From contig NZ_CP015114.1 in assembly GCF_001618885.1 (NCBI RefSeq), forward strand, positions 1,612,001 to 1,676,000: DNA of 64,000 nt. Direction: 5' to 3'. Below, in pieces: positions 15,902 through 25,076 of the stretch. Under the pieces are notes generated by a model that worked only from the letters and a program-made list of their open reading frames with translations, did no database searches and had not been told where the DNA came from. Origin of the DNA: Staphylococcus condimenti. GTDB lineage: Bacteria > Bacillota > Bacilli > Staphylococcales > Staphylococcaceae. The translations under genes and the position numbers were made by a program. How positions within the stretch are numbered: position 1 is the stretch's first letter; each line of letters begins with the position of its first letter.

Positions 15902-18535
15902 TTATTGTTTGTTTTTTTGTCTTCTGAAAATAAATGTTGCACCGAGTATTGCTAATAATGCGCCGAAAATAGGAGTATTTTTATTTTCTTGACCTGTTTC
16001 AGGTAATTTTTCATTATTCTTTTCAGTTTTAGGAGTTGAAGTGCTTAAAGGTTTGATTGATAATTTTTGATCAGAATTTAACTGTTGTACTTTAGGCATT
16101 TCAACGTTATTTGCAGTAATAATGTTTTGATGTTCTTGCGGTTTAGGCTTCTCTTTATCTATGATTTTAGAGCTAGAATTTTGTTCAGTCTTTTTGTCGT
16201 TGTGACCACCTTCACTGTCTGGAACAGTGTGTTCATCCCATTCAATAGGTTTTGAATCTTCTTCTTCGGTTTCCCCATTGTTATGGTCTTCTTCACCATC
16301 AGGAAGGGTATCTTCATCATAGTCGATAGGGTTAGAGTCTTCTTCTTCAGTTTCGCCGTTGTTATGGCCGTTTTCGCCGTCCGGAATCGTGTCTTCATCG
16401 TAGTCTATAGGATTAGAGTCTTCTTCTTCGGTCTCACCATTGTTATGTCCATTTTCGTTATCAGGAAGGGTATCTTCATCATAGTCGATAGGGTTAGAGT
16501 CTTCTTCCTCAGTTTCCCCATTGTTATGTCCATTTTCACCATCCGGAATTGTGTCTTCTTCGTAGTCGATAGGATTAGAATCTTCTTCCTCAGTTTCCCC
16601 GTTGTTGTGACCTTCTTCGTCATCCGGGATTGTATCTTCATCATAATCGATAGGGTGAGAATCTTCTTCTTCAGTTTCCCCGTTGTTATGACCTTCTTCG
16701 CCATCAGGAAGGGTATCTTCTTCATAGTCGATAGGGTTAGAGTCCTCTTCTTCGGTTTCCCCGTTGTTGTGGCCTTCTTCACCATCAGGAAGGGTATCTT
16801 CATCATAGTCGATAGGGTTAGAGTCTTCTTCCTCAGTTTCCCCATTGTTATGACCGCTTTCATCGTCTGGAACAGTGTGTTCATCCCATTCAATAGGTTT
16901 TGAATCCTCTTCTTCAGTTTCTCCATTGTTGTGACCGCTCTTACCGTCAGGTAAAGTATCTTCCTGCCAATTAATATCATTATTGTCTATAATAGGACCG
17001 TTTTTACCGTTACCATTTGCATTATTTTGGTATAAAACTAAGCCGTTATCCCAAGAAGCGTAAGAATAATAATTATAATAAAACGGGCTATAACCAGAAA
17101 AAGTAGTTCTGAATATTAAATCTTCAGCATCGTTTTGATAGCTGCCTTCGTACTTTATAACATACGTTTTATCTAGTTTATCTAAATTTATTCTGTATGA
17201 CCCATCGTTAAAAAGTTCTATTTTTAAATTTTTGCTAATCTCTTTAAATAAGTTAGTGTTTGAAAAATTTACACTTAAACTTTGTGGCAAATTTTCTTTC
17301 CCAATATACTCGTATATCTTAACATTTGCTTGTTTATTAGATGATGGCGCGCCTTTCAAAACTTTTCCATGAATTATAGGGTATTGAATATTATAACCCT
17401 TTGGATTAACAACGCTAATATGCGTGAATTTATTGTTATCCTTATCTAAGTTTTCCATAATACCATTTACTTCTATTCCTGCTTGGCTAATGCCGTTCAA
17501 ATGTTTAACGTTTATAGTTTTTGAAGTTTCATGTCCATTCAAGGTAGATGTGATAGTTTGTTCTCCATCATTTTTAACTGTTCTCGGATCTAAAAATAAG
17601 TTGAGTGATAAATTAGCTGTAACATTAACTTTATTTTGAATATAATCTAAAAATGTATATCTAATCTTGCCGTTTTCCATTACTTTTCCTGTAGCCATAG
17701 TTATACTGCCATTTTTAATGTCAGGAACTTTCTTAATTACAGATACACCATTTGTATTTACATTATTTGAAATAGTGAAATCAAAATAATCGCCAGGGTT
17801 TATACCATTTTCAAATTCCCAATCATATTTTAAAGTTACTCTTTCTCCTTGTTGCGGGTTAACAGCATCCTTACTTTCGATTTTATCCTTTTTAATTTTA
17901 ACTTTGTTTGAAATGTCTTTCCCTTCTTGAATTGTTTCTTTTTTCAATTCTTTATTTGGAGTTGTGGATGAATCTTCTTCTAACATAGGTGTCTTACCAT
18001 CAATATAGATTTTATAATCTGTAGAGTCAGGAGGTTGATCTGATTTATCATCAGGAGCACTTTGTTCATTTTTAATGTTTTCAACTGATGTATTTGTTTC
18101 TTCTGCTGGCTTCTCACTAGCTTGAATACTTCTAGGAGTTGCAGAAATATTTTCTTTTGTATCGTCTTTTGAATCAGATACTTCTGTTATTACTGCATCT
18201 TTGTTTTCTGTTGAATCAATTTCTTGTGTTGAAGTTTGAAGTTGAATGCTTTCTTTTGCATTTTCTTTTTTAACCACATTAGTTTCAATTTTATTATCTA
18301 TTGGAGCAGGCACTGATGCTTCTCCAGTATTTGTTTGAGTTGCAGTTTCCGGCTTTTGATTTTCACTTGTAGTAGGTTGAGCTGTTACTGTTGTTTCCTC
18401 ATTTGTTTCTTCTGCAGCATTTGCTTCATTACTATTCGCTATACCAAGCGCTAAGCATGTTCCTAATAAGATTGATGCTGTGCCTGTTTTGTATTTTCTT
18501 ACACTGAATTTGAATTTTTTATCTTTGATGTCCAT
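15902..18535 (-). CDS. YSIRK/LPETG surface adhesin with fibronectin-binding-like repeats
   Basis: 877-residue cell-wall-anchored MSCRAMM. N terminus carries a YSIRK-type signal (FSVRKYKTGTASILLG) with cleavage likely after EANAA. A low-complexity Thr/Glu-rich region (to about 220) leads to an A-region resembling the N2-N3 domains of Clf/Sdr/FnBP proteins: a YTFLDYIQNKVNV stretch recalls the TYTFTDYVD motif, and DNGLVLYQNNANGNGK resembles a latch strand. Then come ten tandem repeats of 27 residues with cores such as YDEDTLPDGEEGHNNG, similar to the EEDT-P fibronectin-binding repeats of FnBPs. The C terminus has LPETG (844-848), a membrane segment and RRQKNKQ. Expected to be sorted by sortase A and to bind fibrinogen- or fibronectin-like ligands (inference). 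Monocistronic. Confidence 0.88.
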   Translation of the reverse strand: MDIKDKKFKFSVRKYKTGTASILLGTCLALGIANSNEANAAEETNEETTVTAQPTTSENQKPETATQTNTGEASVPAPIDNKIETNVVKKENAKESIQLQTSTQEIDSTENKDAVITEVSDSKDDTKENISATPRSIQASEKPAEETNTSVENIKNEQSAPDDKSDQPPDSTDYKIYIDGKTPMLEEDSSTTPNKELKKETIQEGKDISNKVKIKKDKIESKDAVNPQQGERVTLKYDWEFENGINPGDYFDFTISNNVNTNGVSVIKKVPDIKNGSITMATGKVMENGKIRYTFLDYIQNKVNVTANLSLNLFLDPRTVKNDGEQTITSTLNGHETSKTINVKHLNGISQAGIEVNGIMENLDKDNNKFTHISVVNPKGYNIQYPIIHGKVLKGAPSSNKQANVKIYEYIGKENLPQSLSVNFSNTNLFKEISKNLKIELFNDGSYRINLDKLDKTYVIKYEGSYQNDAEDLIFRTTFSGYSPFYYNYYSYASWDNGLVLYQNNANGNGKNGPIIDNNDINWQEDTLPDGKSGHNNGETEEEDSKPIEWDEHTVPDDESGHNNGETEEEDSNPIDYDEDTLPDGEEGHNNGETEEEDSNPIDYEEDTLPDGEEGHNNGETEEEDSHPIDYDEDTIPDDEEGHNNGETEEEDSNPIDYEEDTIPDGENGHNNGETEEEDSNPIDYDEDTLPDNENGHNNGETEEEDSNPIDYDEDTIPDGENGHNNGETEEEDSNPIDYDEDTLPDGEEDHNNGETEEEDSKPIEWDEHTVPDSEGGHNDKKTEQNSSSKIIDKEKPKPQEHQNIITANNVEMPKVQQLNSDQKLSIKPLSTSTPKTEKNNEKLPETGQENKNTPIFGALLAILGATFIFRRQKNKQ
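16180..16985 (-). repeat. Ten tandem 81-bp coding repeats in the adhesin
   Basis: Each unit encodes 27 residues with the layout EDSNPIDYDEDTLPDG then a variable GHNNGETEE tail. The first unit (starting near NNDINWQEDT) and the last are divergent. Units two and ten share the variant KPIEWDEHTVPD, bracketing the more uniform middle units, which points to internal duplication. Copy number is prone to change by recombination. Confidence 0.85.
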
Positions 18536-18862
18536 AAATACCTCTTTATTGAATTTTTAGTAGCTCAAATAAATATACAGATACACATTTATATAATCAA
18601 TGGAAATAATTCATATTATACTTTTGTTATAGTTGGTTAATATTTAGTTAATAAAGTAAAAGGCTTACAATTTATAAAAATTTTCAAGAAATAATGTTTA
18701 TAATGTTGTCACAATGCCTATTTTCTTAAGTGTTTTTCACTTTTATTTCCTATTAATCTATAAAATTATAGCTATTTGTATGTAAGCATCTTTCATTTAT
18801 GCTAACTTTGTCATTTTAAAAGTGTGATATGAAAATATTTTGAAAGAATTGGGCAAATAAGC

Positions 18863-18891
18863 TTGTACTTTTCTTGATTAGTTGATATGCT
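18863..18891 (+). promoter_or_regulatory. Sigma-A promoter of the ABC transporter operon
   Basis: TTGTAC (18863-18868), 17-nt spacer, TATGCT (18886-18891). Well placed for the two-gene transporter operon; the operator palindrome lies just downstream. The rest of 18536-18862 is AT-rich, should contain the adhesin promoter, and shows no gene. Confidence 0.65.
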
Positions 18892-18899
18892 TTAACAAA

Positions 18900-18918
18900 T
18901 AGTTGACTTAGTCAACTA
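18900..18918. promoter_or_regulatory. Operator-like palindrome downstream of the ABC operon promoter
   Basis: TAGTTGACT and AGTCAACTA flank a single central base, a perfect 9+1+9 inverted repeat, 8 nt after the -10 box. Typical of a MarR- or TetR-family repressor site at the transcription start. No regulator gene is adjacent, so the repressor must be encoded elsewhere. Confidence 0.65.
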
Positions 18919-18965
18919 ACAGAGAGATAGGTTATACAAAATTAAACGAGAAGAGGAAAACACAT

Positions 18966-19667
18966 TTGGCATATATTGAAGTAAAGAATTATTCAAAAAT
19001 ATTTGGCAGTGGTGATCAAGAAGTCAGAGCGAATGATGATATTTCATTTACTTTAGAAAAAGGACAGTTAATGGTAATTGTTGGTGCATCTGGGGCAGGT
19101 AAATCAACATTATTGAATACTTTAGGCGGAATGGACACAGCGAGTGAAGGACACGTAATTATTAACGGTACAGATATCGCAAAATTTTCAGAGAAGCAGC
19201 TTACAACATATCGACGTAATCAAATTGGGTTTGTATTCCAGTTCTACAATTTGATTCCAAACCTTACAACATTAGAAAATATTGAATTAGCATCAGAACT
19301 TTCTCCTAAAGCACTAGATTCAGAAGAGACATTAAGACGCGTCGGCTTAGAGAAACGTAAAAACAACTTCCCTTCACAACTTTCTGGTGGGGAACAACAA
19401 CGTGCTTCAATTGCGCGTGCGGTTGCGAAAAACCCTGATCTATTATTATGTGATGAGCCTACAGGTGCACTCGACTATAATACAGGGAAAACAATCTTAC
19501 AAGTTTTACAAGATTTAAGTCATAAAGACGGTAAAACAGTTATTATTGTAACGCATAACGCAGCGCTTAAAGACATGGCGGATCATGTTATTGAAATTTT
19601 TGACGGTAAAATTAAAGAAGACTATATGAATGAGCATCCACAACCTATTTCAGAGATTGAGTACTAG
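18966..19667 (+). CDS. ABC transporter ATP-binding protein (MacB/LolD type)
   Basis: 233-residue ATPase of the antimicrobial-peptide/macrolide exporter class. Walker [11 protein letters not shown]-loop [13 protein letters not shown], signature LSGGEQQR, Walker [13 protein letters not shown], and H-loop VTHN are all intact, so it should be active. TTG start at 18966 with GAAGAGG about 9 nt upstream; an in-frame alternative is not better placed. The permease gene follows after 12 nt. It is not accompanied by a BceRS-type two-component system, which argues against the classic bacitracin/nisin detoxification module. Confidence 0.9.
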   Translation: MAYIEVKNYSKIFGSGDQEVRANDDISFTLEKGQLMVIVGASGAGKSTLLNTLGGMDTASEGHVIINGTDIAKFSEKQLTTYRRNQIGFVFQFYNLIPNLTTLENIELASELSPKALDSEETLRRVGLEKRKNNFPSQLSGGEQQRASIARAVAKNPDLLLCDEPTGALDYNTGKTILQVLQDLSHKDGKTVIIVTHNAALKDMADHVIEIFDGKIKEDYMNEHPQPISEIEY

Positions 19668-19679
19668 GGGGTAAGTGCG

Positions 19680-22496
19680 ATGAAAATGTTAAGAAAAACT
19701 ATATTACATGAATTCAAGTCTTCTTTACCGCGTTTTATTTCAATTGCAATCTTACTAGCTTTAGGTGCTTTCGTACTGATTGGATTGAAAGTAACAGGCA
19801 GTGATATGCGTCAAACAGGTAATGATTATTTTAAAGAACATAAGATGGCAGACGCTCAAGTCACAAGTCCTGTAGGATTTAATAAAGATGATAAAGACTA
19901 TATCAATCACATGAAGCATGTGAAGAAAACTGAATATAGTGTTTATAAAGATGCAGTTGTTTCAAATTCTAAAAAAACAATGCGTTTGAATGAAAAAACG
20001 TCTAAGTTATCTATCTTTAAAGCAGAAGATGGACGCTTACCGAATAAATCAAACGAAATTGCTTTAAGCACTCAAGACAAAGGTAAATATAAAATCGGCC
20101 AATACATCAATTTAGAGAACAGTAAAGGCGACAAAGAAATTGATGGATTAAAAAATCATAAATACAAAATCGTTGGTTTTGTGACATCTAGTGACTTCAT
20201 GCAAAAACATGATTTAGGTATGACAAATGTAGGTAAAGGGCAAATTGATACATTTGCAGTGCTAGATAAAAGTGGTTTCAGTGATACAACACCGAACGTT
20301 GCTAAAATTTCTTATGATAATTTGAAAGGTGCAAGTTACTCTGACAAATTTGAAAAGCAATTGCAAAAAGACGTTAATCAAAACATTCCTGGATTAACAA
20401 AATGGGCAGACAAACGTGATTCAGAAATTAAAGATGATAAAAAAGCTCAAATCAAAGACGGCAGAGAAAAATTAGAAAAACAAAAATCATCTATCGACAG
20501 CAAAGAACAATCTTTAAAACAGTCTAAAGAACAATTAGATGGCAACAAAGCACAGTTAGATCAAGCAAAACAACAAGTTGCCGACGCTAAAAAACAAGTT
20601 GATCAAATGCCTGCTGGGGTACAAAAAGATCAAATGGCACAACAACAGCAAGCTCAACAAAAACAAGTTGATGAACAAGCAAAAGAATTTAAGTCTAAAC
20701 AAGATGAATGGCAAAAAAATTCTGATGACTTAAAAGATGCTAAAGAAAAAATCGCATCAAAAGAAAGTGAACTTGATTCACAAGAACAAAAAATCCAATC
20801 AATGGGTAATTTAGAATATCAATTACAATCACGCAGTGATTATAACCAAGGATATAACCAATTTGGTGAATCAGCGAAACGTATCGATGTACTTTCTAAC
20901 ACATTCCCAATTATTTTCTTCGCGGTAGCAATCTTAGTAACATTTACAACAATGTCACGTATGGCTGAAGAAAAACGTACAACAATGGGTGTGTTACGTG
21001 CATTAGGTTATACGAAGTTTGATGCAATGAGATTATTCCTTATCTATGGTACAAGTGCAGCGTTATTAGGTACGGCACTTGGAAGCTTCTTCGGTACAGG
21101 TTTATTACCTAGAAGAATTTATCAAGCTTATGCCGCAAACTTAGCTGTACCGCCAATTCAAACACCGCCATCATGGTTATGGATTATTATTAGTTTAGTC
21201 TTCGCGTTATTATGTACAGTTGTACCGGCAGTATATATTGCTTGGCAATCATTAAAAGAAAATCCTAAATATCTATTAATCGCAAAACCGCCTAAGGCAG
21301 GATCTAAAGTGCTATTAGAACGTGTTCCATTTATCTGGAACAGATTATCATTCAATTACAAAGTTACAGTCAGAAACTTATTCAGATATAAAGCGCGTAT
21401 GTTTATGACTATCTTCGGTATCTTAGGCTGTACAGCATTATTGATTACAGGCTTTGGTATGAAAGATTCCTTGAACGGTATTATTGATAACCAATATAAG
21501 AAGATCATTCATTACGACATTATCGGTGTTTATAACCCTGATGCTAGTCAAAAAGAAAAAGATGATTATGACAAAGCAGTCAATGATATCGATGGCGTGA
21601 AAAAGAAAGATAATGTTTATTTTGAATCTGTAACTGCAAAACCTAAAGGTGTTATCGATAACCAACAAATCACAATGATGGTTCCAGAACACAAAGATAC
21701 TTTCAATGACTTTGTGACATTACGCAATATTGATAATGGTCATAAAATGAAATTGAAAGATGACGGTGTAGCAATTACGCAAAAACTTGCGAAATTAGGT
21801 CACTACAAAGTAGGCGACCATATGAACATCCAAGATAAAGCAGGACGCAAGCATAAAGTAAGAATCGCACAAATCACACAAATGTATGCAGGACATGATG
21901 TGATTATGGATAGTAGTTATTACCAAAAAGCATTCGATAAGAAAGTGAAATACAATGGTAAAATTATTAACCTGAAAGATCGTTCTGATAAAAACATCAA
22001 TAAAGTATCAAGAGATCTTAACAGTCAAGATGCTGCGATGACTGCAGTACAGTCTAACCAATCTAAGACTGCAATCAATACTATCTTAGATGGACTTGAT
22101 AATATCGTATTAATTATTGTGTTAGCTTCTTCAGCGTTATCATTCGTTGTATTATTTACACTGACAAATATCAACGTTTCAGAACGTACACGCGAATTAG
22201 CAACATTAAGAGTCTTAGGATTCTATAAACGCGAAACAGTGATGTATATCTATCGTGAAACAATTATTCTTACAATCATAGGTATACTTGTCGGATTCCT
22301 TGGTGGTTATTACTTACATCAATTTATCATGAGTACATTACCGCCGAATAATGCGATGGCAGATATGACGCTATACTGGACTAACTTCGCAATATCAACA
22401 GGTTTGACGCTATTATTCTCATTCATTGTAATGCTGATTATGGCACGCAAGATAAGCAAAATAGATATGCTGGGTGCATTGAACTCAGTAGACTAA
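19680..22496 (+). CDS. FtsX-like ABC transporter permease
   Basis: 938-residue permease with two FtsX/MacB-like domains. One membrane helix (about 18-38) is followed by a large extracellular region that includes a Lys/Gln-rich coiled coil (about 245-370, with QSKEQLDGNKAQLDQAKQQ-like heptads). Three helices follow around 405-520, a further helix near 575, a second extracellular domain, and three helices at about 805-930. The predicted protein pairs with the ATPase gene 12 nt upstream, forming a complete exporter or mechanotransmission complex. Substrate unknown: lipid, peptide or envelope stress roles are possible. GGGGG at 19668-19672 is the ribosome site for the ATG. Confidence 0.88.
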   Translation: MKMLRKTILHEFKSSLPRFISIAILLALGAFVLIGLKVTGSDMRQTGNDYFKEHKMADAQVTSPVGFNKDDKDYINHMKHVKKTEYSVYKDAVVSNSKKTMRLNEKTSKLSIFKAEDGRLPNKSNEIALSTQDKGKYKIGQYINLENSKGDKEIDGLKNHKYKIVGFVTSSDFMQKHDLGMTNVGKGQIDTFAVLDKSGFSDTTPNVAKISYDNLKGASYSDKFEKQLQKDVNQNIPGLTKWADKRDSEIKDDKKAQIKDGREKLEKQKSSIDSKEQSLKQSKEQLDGNKAQLDQAKQQVADAKKQVDQMPAGVQKDQMAQQQQAQQKQVDEQAKEFKSKQDEWQKNSDDLKDAKEKIASKESELDSQEQKIQSMGNLEYQLQSRSDYNQGYNQFGESAKRIDVLSNTFPIIFFAVAILVTFTTMSRMAEEKRTTMGVLRALGYTKFDAMRLFLIYGTSAALLGTALGSFFGTGLLPRRIYQAYAANLAVPPIQTPPSWLWIIISLVFALLCTVVPAVYIAWQSLKENPKYLLIAKPPKAGSKVLLERVPFIWNRLSFNYKVTVRNLFRYKARMFMTIFGILGCTALLITGFGMKDSLNGIIDNQYKKIIHYDIIGVYNPDASQKEKDDYDKAVNDIDGVKKKDNVYFESVTAKPKGVIDNQQITMMVPEHKDTFNDFVTLRNIDNGHKMKLKDDGVAITQKLAKLGHYKVGDHMNIQDKAGRKHKVRIAQITQMYAGHDVIMDSSYYQKAFDKKVKYNGKIINLKDRSDKNINKVSRDLNSQDAAMTAVQSNQSKTAINTILDGLDNIVLIIVLASSALSFVVLFTLTNINVSERTRELATLRVLGFYKRETVMYIYRETIILTIIGILVGFLGGYYLHQFIMSTLPPNNAMADMTLYWTNFAISTGLTLLFSFIVMLIMARKISKIDMLGALNSVD

Positions 22497-22500
22497 ACCT

Positions 22501-22547
22501 TAAATCCGATGGAAATCGAAAGATGATTTCTGTCGGATTTTTTCTAT
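22501..22547 (+). terminator. Terminator after the ABC transporter operon
   Basis: A stem of about 16 bp, AAATCCGAT... with ...GTCGGATTT, closed by a short loop and followed by a T run. Confidence 0.8.
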
Positions 22548-22652
22548 ATACATACAAAAAAGCACAATATAAACATACTAAATAGTTATTGTAATTTTTC
22601 ATTTTCATCAATAATTTGTATGGATAAATATATTGAATTTTCTGAAATATAA

Positions 22653-22681
22653 TTGTAATGATTGTTATTTTATTGTAATAT
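22653..22681 (+). promoter_or_regulatory. Promoter of the first IsaB-like gene
   Basis: TTGTAA (22653-22658), 17-nt spacer, TAATAT (22676-22681), about 38 nt before the start codon. Consensus fit only. Confidence 0.45.
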
Positions 22682-22718
22682 AACACTAAGCACTAAAAAT
22701 AATAGGAGTTGAAAAGCC

Positions 22719-23237
22719 ATGAAAAAAGTAATTGCAGCAACCGGCGTAACCTTAACTTTGGCACTTAGCGCAAGCGTCCTTCCGGCAAACAACGATGCAG
22801 GCAATGAAGCACATGCAGCAACGCAACCTTATTATAATTACACAGGCTATACAAGTTATGATTCAAGTTTTGTTTTAGACCCGTATTTCGTGAAAGCTGT
22901 ACAGATTGGTAACGTCACATTGAATGGATATAAGATTCAAAAAGAAAATCAAGTAACACCTGAATTTATAGAACTTGAAAGAGTTTATGATCAAAATATA
23001 GGTGTTAATTCTGAAACAAAGAGAGCTGTCAGAGCAGCATTTCCAGTTAAAGCAGGACAAATTAGTAAACAAGATATTATTAATGCATATGGCACAAATG
23101 ATAGCTTTTTAAAAGCATACCCAGATGATCCGGACGATACTGGATCAATGAGATATGAATTTGATGGAAGCGCGGTTAATTTTAAATTTTCAAATGGTTA
23201 TTTAACAAGCGTTAGTATTAATGGTGGTGTGTTATAA
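22719..23237 (+). CDS. IsaB-family secreted antigen, copy 1
   Basis: 172-residue exported protein resembling immunodominant staphylococcal antigen B. A signal peptide (MKKVIAATGVTLTLALSASV) ends near HAA-T, followed by the IsaB-like PYYNYTGYTSYDSSFVLDPYFVKAV, a VTLNGYKI strand, a VYDQNIGVN strand, ISKQDIINAYG and a C-terminal YEFDGSAVNF. IsaB binds extracellular nucleic acid in S. aureus; whether this copy does is unknown. AGGAG lies 10 nt upstream. The first of three intact copies. The 5' about 150 bp are nearly identical to copies 2 and 3, while the C-terminal halves differ. Confidence 0.82.
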   Translation: MKKVIAATGVTLTLALSASVLPANNDAGNEAHAATQPYYNYTGYTSYDSSFVLDPYFVKAVQIGNVTLNGYKIQKENQVTPEFIELERVYDQNIGVNSETKRAVRAAFPVKAGQISKQDIINAYGTNDSFLKAYPDDPDDTGSMRYEFDGSAVNFKFSNGYLTSVSINGGVL

Positions 23238-23263
23238 CGTTAATGATATGAGAACAACATTGC

Positions 23264-23419
23264 ATGATATTTAAAAAATTCGATCTCGCAAAAAAGATGG
23301 TACAAGTTAATGATACTGGCTTAATATTGTATCAATTAAACGACAGTACAATCATTATTGATTTTTATAAAGATATAGTCACTTCTGGAACGATTGTAGG
23401 ATGGGAAACAAATAATTAA
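23264..23419 (+). pseudogene. Remnant of an IsaB-like gene (C-terminal part)
   Basis: A 51-codon open stretch reads MIFKKFDLAKKMVQVNDTG then LILYQLNDSTIIIDFYKD and ends GWETNN. It aligns with the C-terminal part of copy 3 (NDTGMMVYEFDGSTVNIEIYHN), but no signal peptide or N-terminal half is present and no ribosome site precedes it. Best read as the tail of a lost or recombined copy. Confidence 0.6.
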
Positions 23420-23483
23420 GTATTCAAGCCATTAGTAACATACAATAAGATGATTTTTTAATATAAATAGGAGTTGAAAAGCC

Positions 23484-24011
23484 ATGAAAAAAGTAATTGC
23501 AGCAACCGGCGTAACTTTAACTTTGGCACTTGGTACAAGCGTCCTTCCGGCAAACAACGATGCAGGCAATGAAGCACAAGCGGCAACACAACCTTATTAT
23601 AATTACACAGGCTATACAGCGTATGATTCAAGTTTTGTTTTAGATCCGTATTTTGTGAAAGCTATACAGATTGGTAACGTCACATTGAATGGTTATAAGA
23701 TTCAAGGAGAACATCAAGCAACAACTGTAGACAAGGAATCTGTAAGTGTTTATGATCAAAAAATAACTCTTAATCCTAAAACAAATAGAGCTATCAATGC
23801 AGCGTTTCCAGTTAAATCAGGACAAATTAGTAAACAAGATATTATTAATGCATATGGTACAAATTATAACTTTTTAAAATCTTATCCAGATGATCCGGAC
23901 GGTACGGGAATAATGAAATATGAATTTGACGGCAGCTCAGTGAGTTTTAACTTTTCAAATGGTTATTTAACTAGCGTTGGTATTAATGGAGGTGTATTAT
24001 CCTCAATATAG
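23484..24011 (+). CDS. IsaB-family secreted antigen, copy 2
   Basis: 175 residues, very close to copy 1 throughout: same signal peptide with small changes (LALGTSV, cleavage near QAA-T), PYYNYTGYTAYDSSFVLDPYFVKAI, ISKQDIINAYGTNYNF, and a C-terminal GYLTSVGINGGVLSSI. Same AGGAGTTGAAAAGCC ribosome-site block as the other copies. Probably extracellular. About 250 bases separate it from copy 1, occupied by a remnant and a conserved 5' leader. Recent tandem duplication is evident from near-identity of the 5' coding parts. Confidence 0.82.
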   Translation: MKKVIAATGVTLTLALGTSVLPANNDAGNEAQAATQPYYNYTGYTAYDSSFVLDPYFVKAIQIGNVTLNGYKIQGEHQATTVDKESVSVYDQKITLNPKTNRAINAAFPVKSGQISKQDIINAYGTNYNFLKSYPDDPDGTGIMKYEFDGSSVSFNFSNGYLTSVGINGGVLSSI

Positions 24012-24109
24012 CATTAACGATATGAGAACAAAGTTATATTGTAATTAAATAACCTAACAGATATCAATTTTCCTCTCAGAAAGAATATAACTTAAGGTCT
24101 GCTGAGCAA

Positions 24110-24234
24110 GTTGAAATGTATGATTAAACGATTGGTTTCAACCAGAAACCTAGTAGATCAGTTTAAATAATATTGATTATTATAAATACGCAATCCTTTA
24201 TGGAATGATGGTAGGATGGGAAACGAATCATAAG
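24110..24234 (+). pseudogene. Second decayed IsaB-like remnant
   Basis: Translation gives VEMYD, stop, TIGFNQKPSRSV, stop, then after a frame change NNIDYYKYAILYGMMVGWETNHK. The first part matches the VYDQNIGVNSETKRAV region of copy 1 and the last matches the tail of the first remnant (GWETN). Two stops and a frame shift show it is dead. Confidence 0.6.
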
Positions 24235-24297
24235 TATTCAAGCCGCTAACATTATATAGTGAGATAATTTTTAAATATAAATAGGAGTTGAAAAGCC

Positions 24298-24798
24298 ATG
24301 AAAAAAGTAATTGCAGCAACCGGCGTAACCTTAACTTTGGCACTTGGTACAAGCGTCCTTCCGGCAAACAACGATGCAGGCAATGAAGCACATGCAGCAA
24401 CGCAACCTTATTATAATTACACAGGCTATACAGCGTATGATTCAAGTTTCTTTGTAGATCCGAATTTCGTGAGAGCAGTCAAATATCATAATGTCACATT
24501 TAATGGCTATAAAATACAAGGGCAACATCAAGCAGTGCCGAACTCTACTAAGAATATACAAGTATATGATCAACTAATAGCGATTAATAAAGAAACGAAT
24601 AATGCTGTTTCTGCTTCGTTCCCAATCAATCAAGGTCAGGTCAGCAGACAGGCAATCGAAAATGCCTACGGAACAGACTATGAGTTCCATAGTGAAAAAA
24701 TGTCAAATGACACAGGTATGATGGTTTATGAATTTGATGGCAGTACAGTGAATATCGAAATCTATCATAATATGGCAGATTCTGCTACGATTACTTAA
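24298..24798 (+). CDS. IsaB-family secreted antigen, copy 3
   Basis: 166 residues. The first about 50 codons are almost identical to copies 1 and 2 (same signal peptide, PYYNYTGYTAYDSSF), then the sequence diverges: FVDPNFVRAVKYHNVTFNGYKIQGQ, IQVYDQLIAINKETNNAV, SRQAIENAYGTDYEF and NDTGMMVYEFDGSTVNIEI. The tail is more like the remnants than like copies 1 and 2, and more like canonical IsaB (KYDNVKFNG). This mosaic suggests gene conversion of the 5' end. A terminator follows at 24848. Confidence 0.82.
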   Translation: MKKVIAATGVTLTLALGTSVLPANNDAGNEAHAATQPYYNYTGYTAYDSSFFVDPNFVRAVKYHNVTFNGYKIQGQHQAVPNSTKNIQVYDQLIAINKETNNAVSASFPINQGQVSRQAIENAYGTDYEFHSEKMSNDTGMMVYEFDGSTVNIEIYHNMADSATIT

Positions 24799-24847
24799 CT
24801 TTTATAAAAATTCGATATCATAAATAGAATGGTAATATGTGTAAAGG

Positions 24848-24886
24848 AACAAGGAAGGCTTGGTGGCCCTTTCTTGTTTTTTTATT
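24848..24886 (+). terminator. Terminator after the IsaB array
   Basis: AACAAGGAAGG pairs with the CCTTTCTTGTT region around a loop of about eight bases, followed by a run of seven or more T. Confidence 0.75.
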
Positions 24887-25076
24887 TTTTAAATAAAAAA
24901 ACAAAAACATCTCTCTTTATGAGTTGAAAGCGTAAGCAGAGAATATATATTACATTGCAAACATATATATGGAACAACAAAGAAATTTATTTTAAAAATT
25001 GTTATAGATTTATTTGGGTTATTTAGGTAATATTAAATTATTGAAATTTGAAATAAATGTGAAAGCGGGAAAGATT

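Noticed and set aside
16283..16903. 206-codon open frame on the plus strand across the adhesin repeats
   Set aside because: It is the antisense shadow of the periodic, acidic repeat region; no ribosome site or promoter and its protein is low-complexity.
16180..16985. Direct repeats considered as a CRISPR array
   Set aside because: The 81-bp units are coding, contiguous and have no unique spacers.
18966..22496. BceAB/VraDE-type bacitracin resistance module
   Set aside because: The permease has two FtsX domains with a coiled coil and there is no linked two-component system, so I name only the broad ABC exporter class.
24925..24938. cre-like sequence before the PrsW-like gene
   Set aside because: One mismatch in a strongly conserved position and no catabolic gene nearby.
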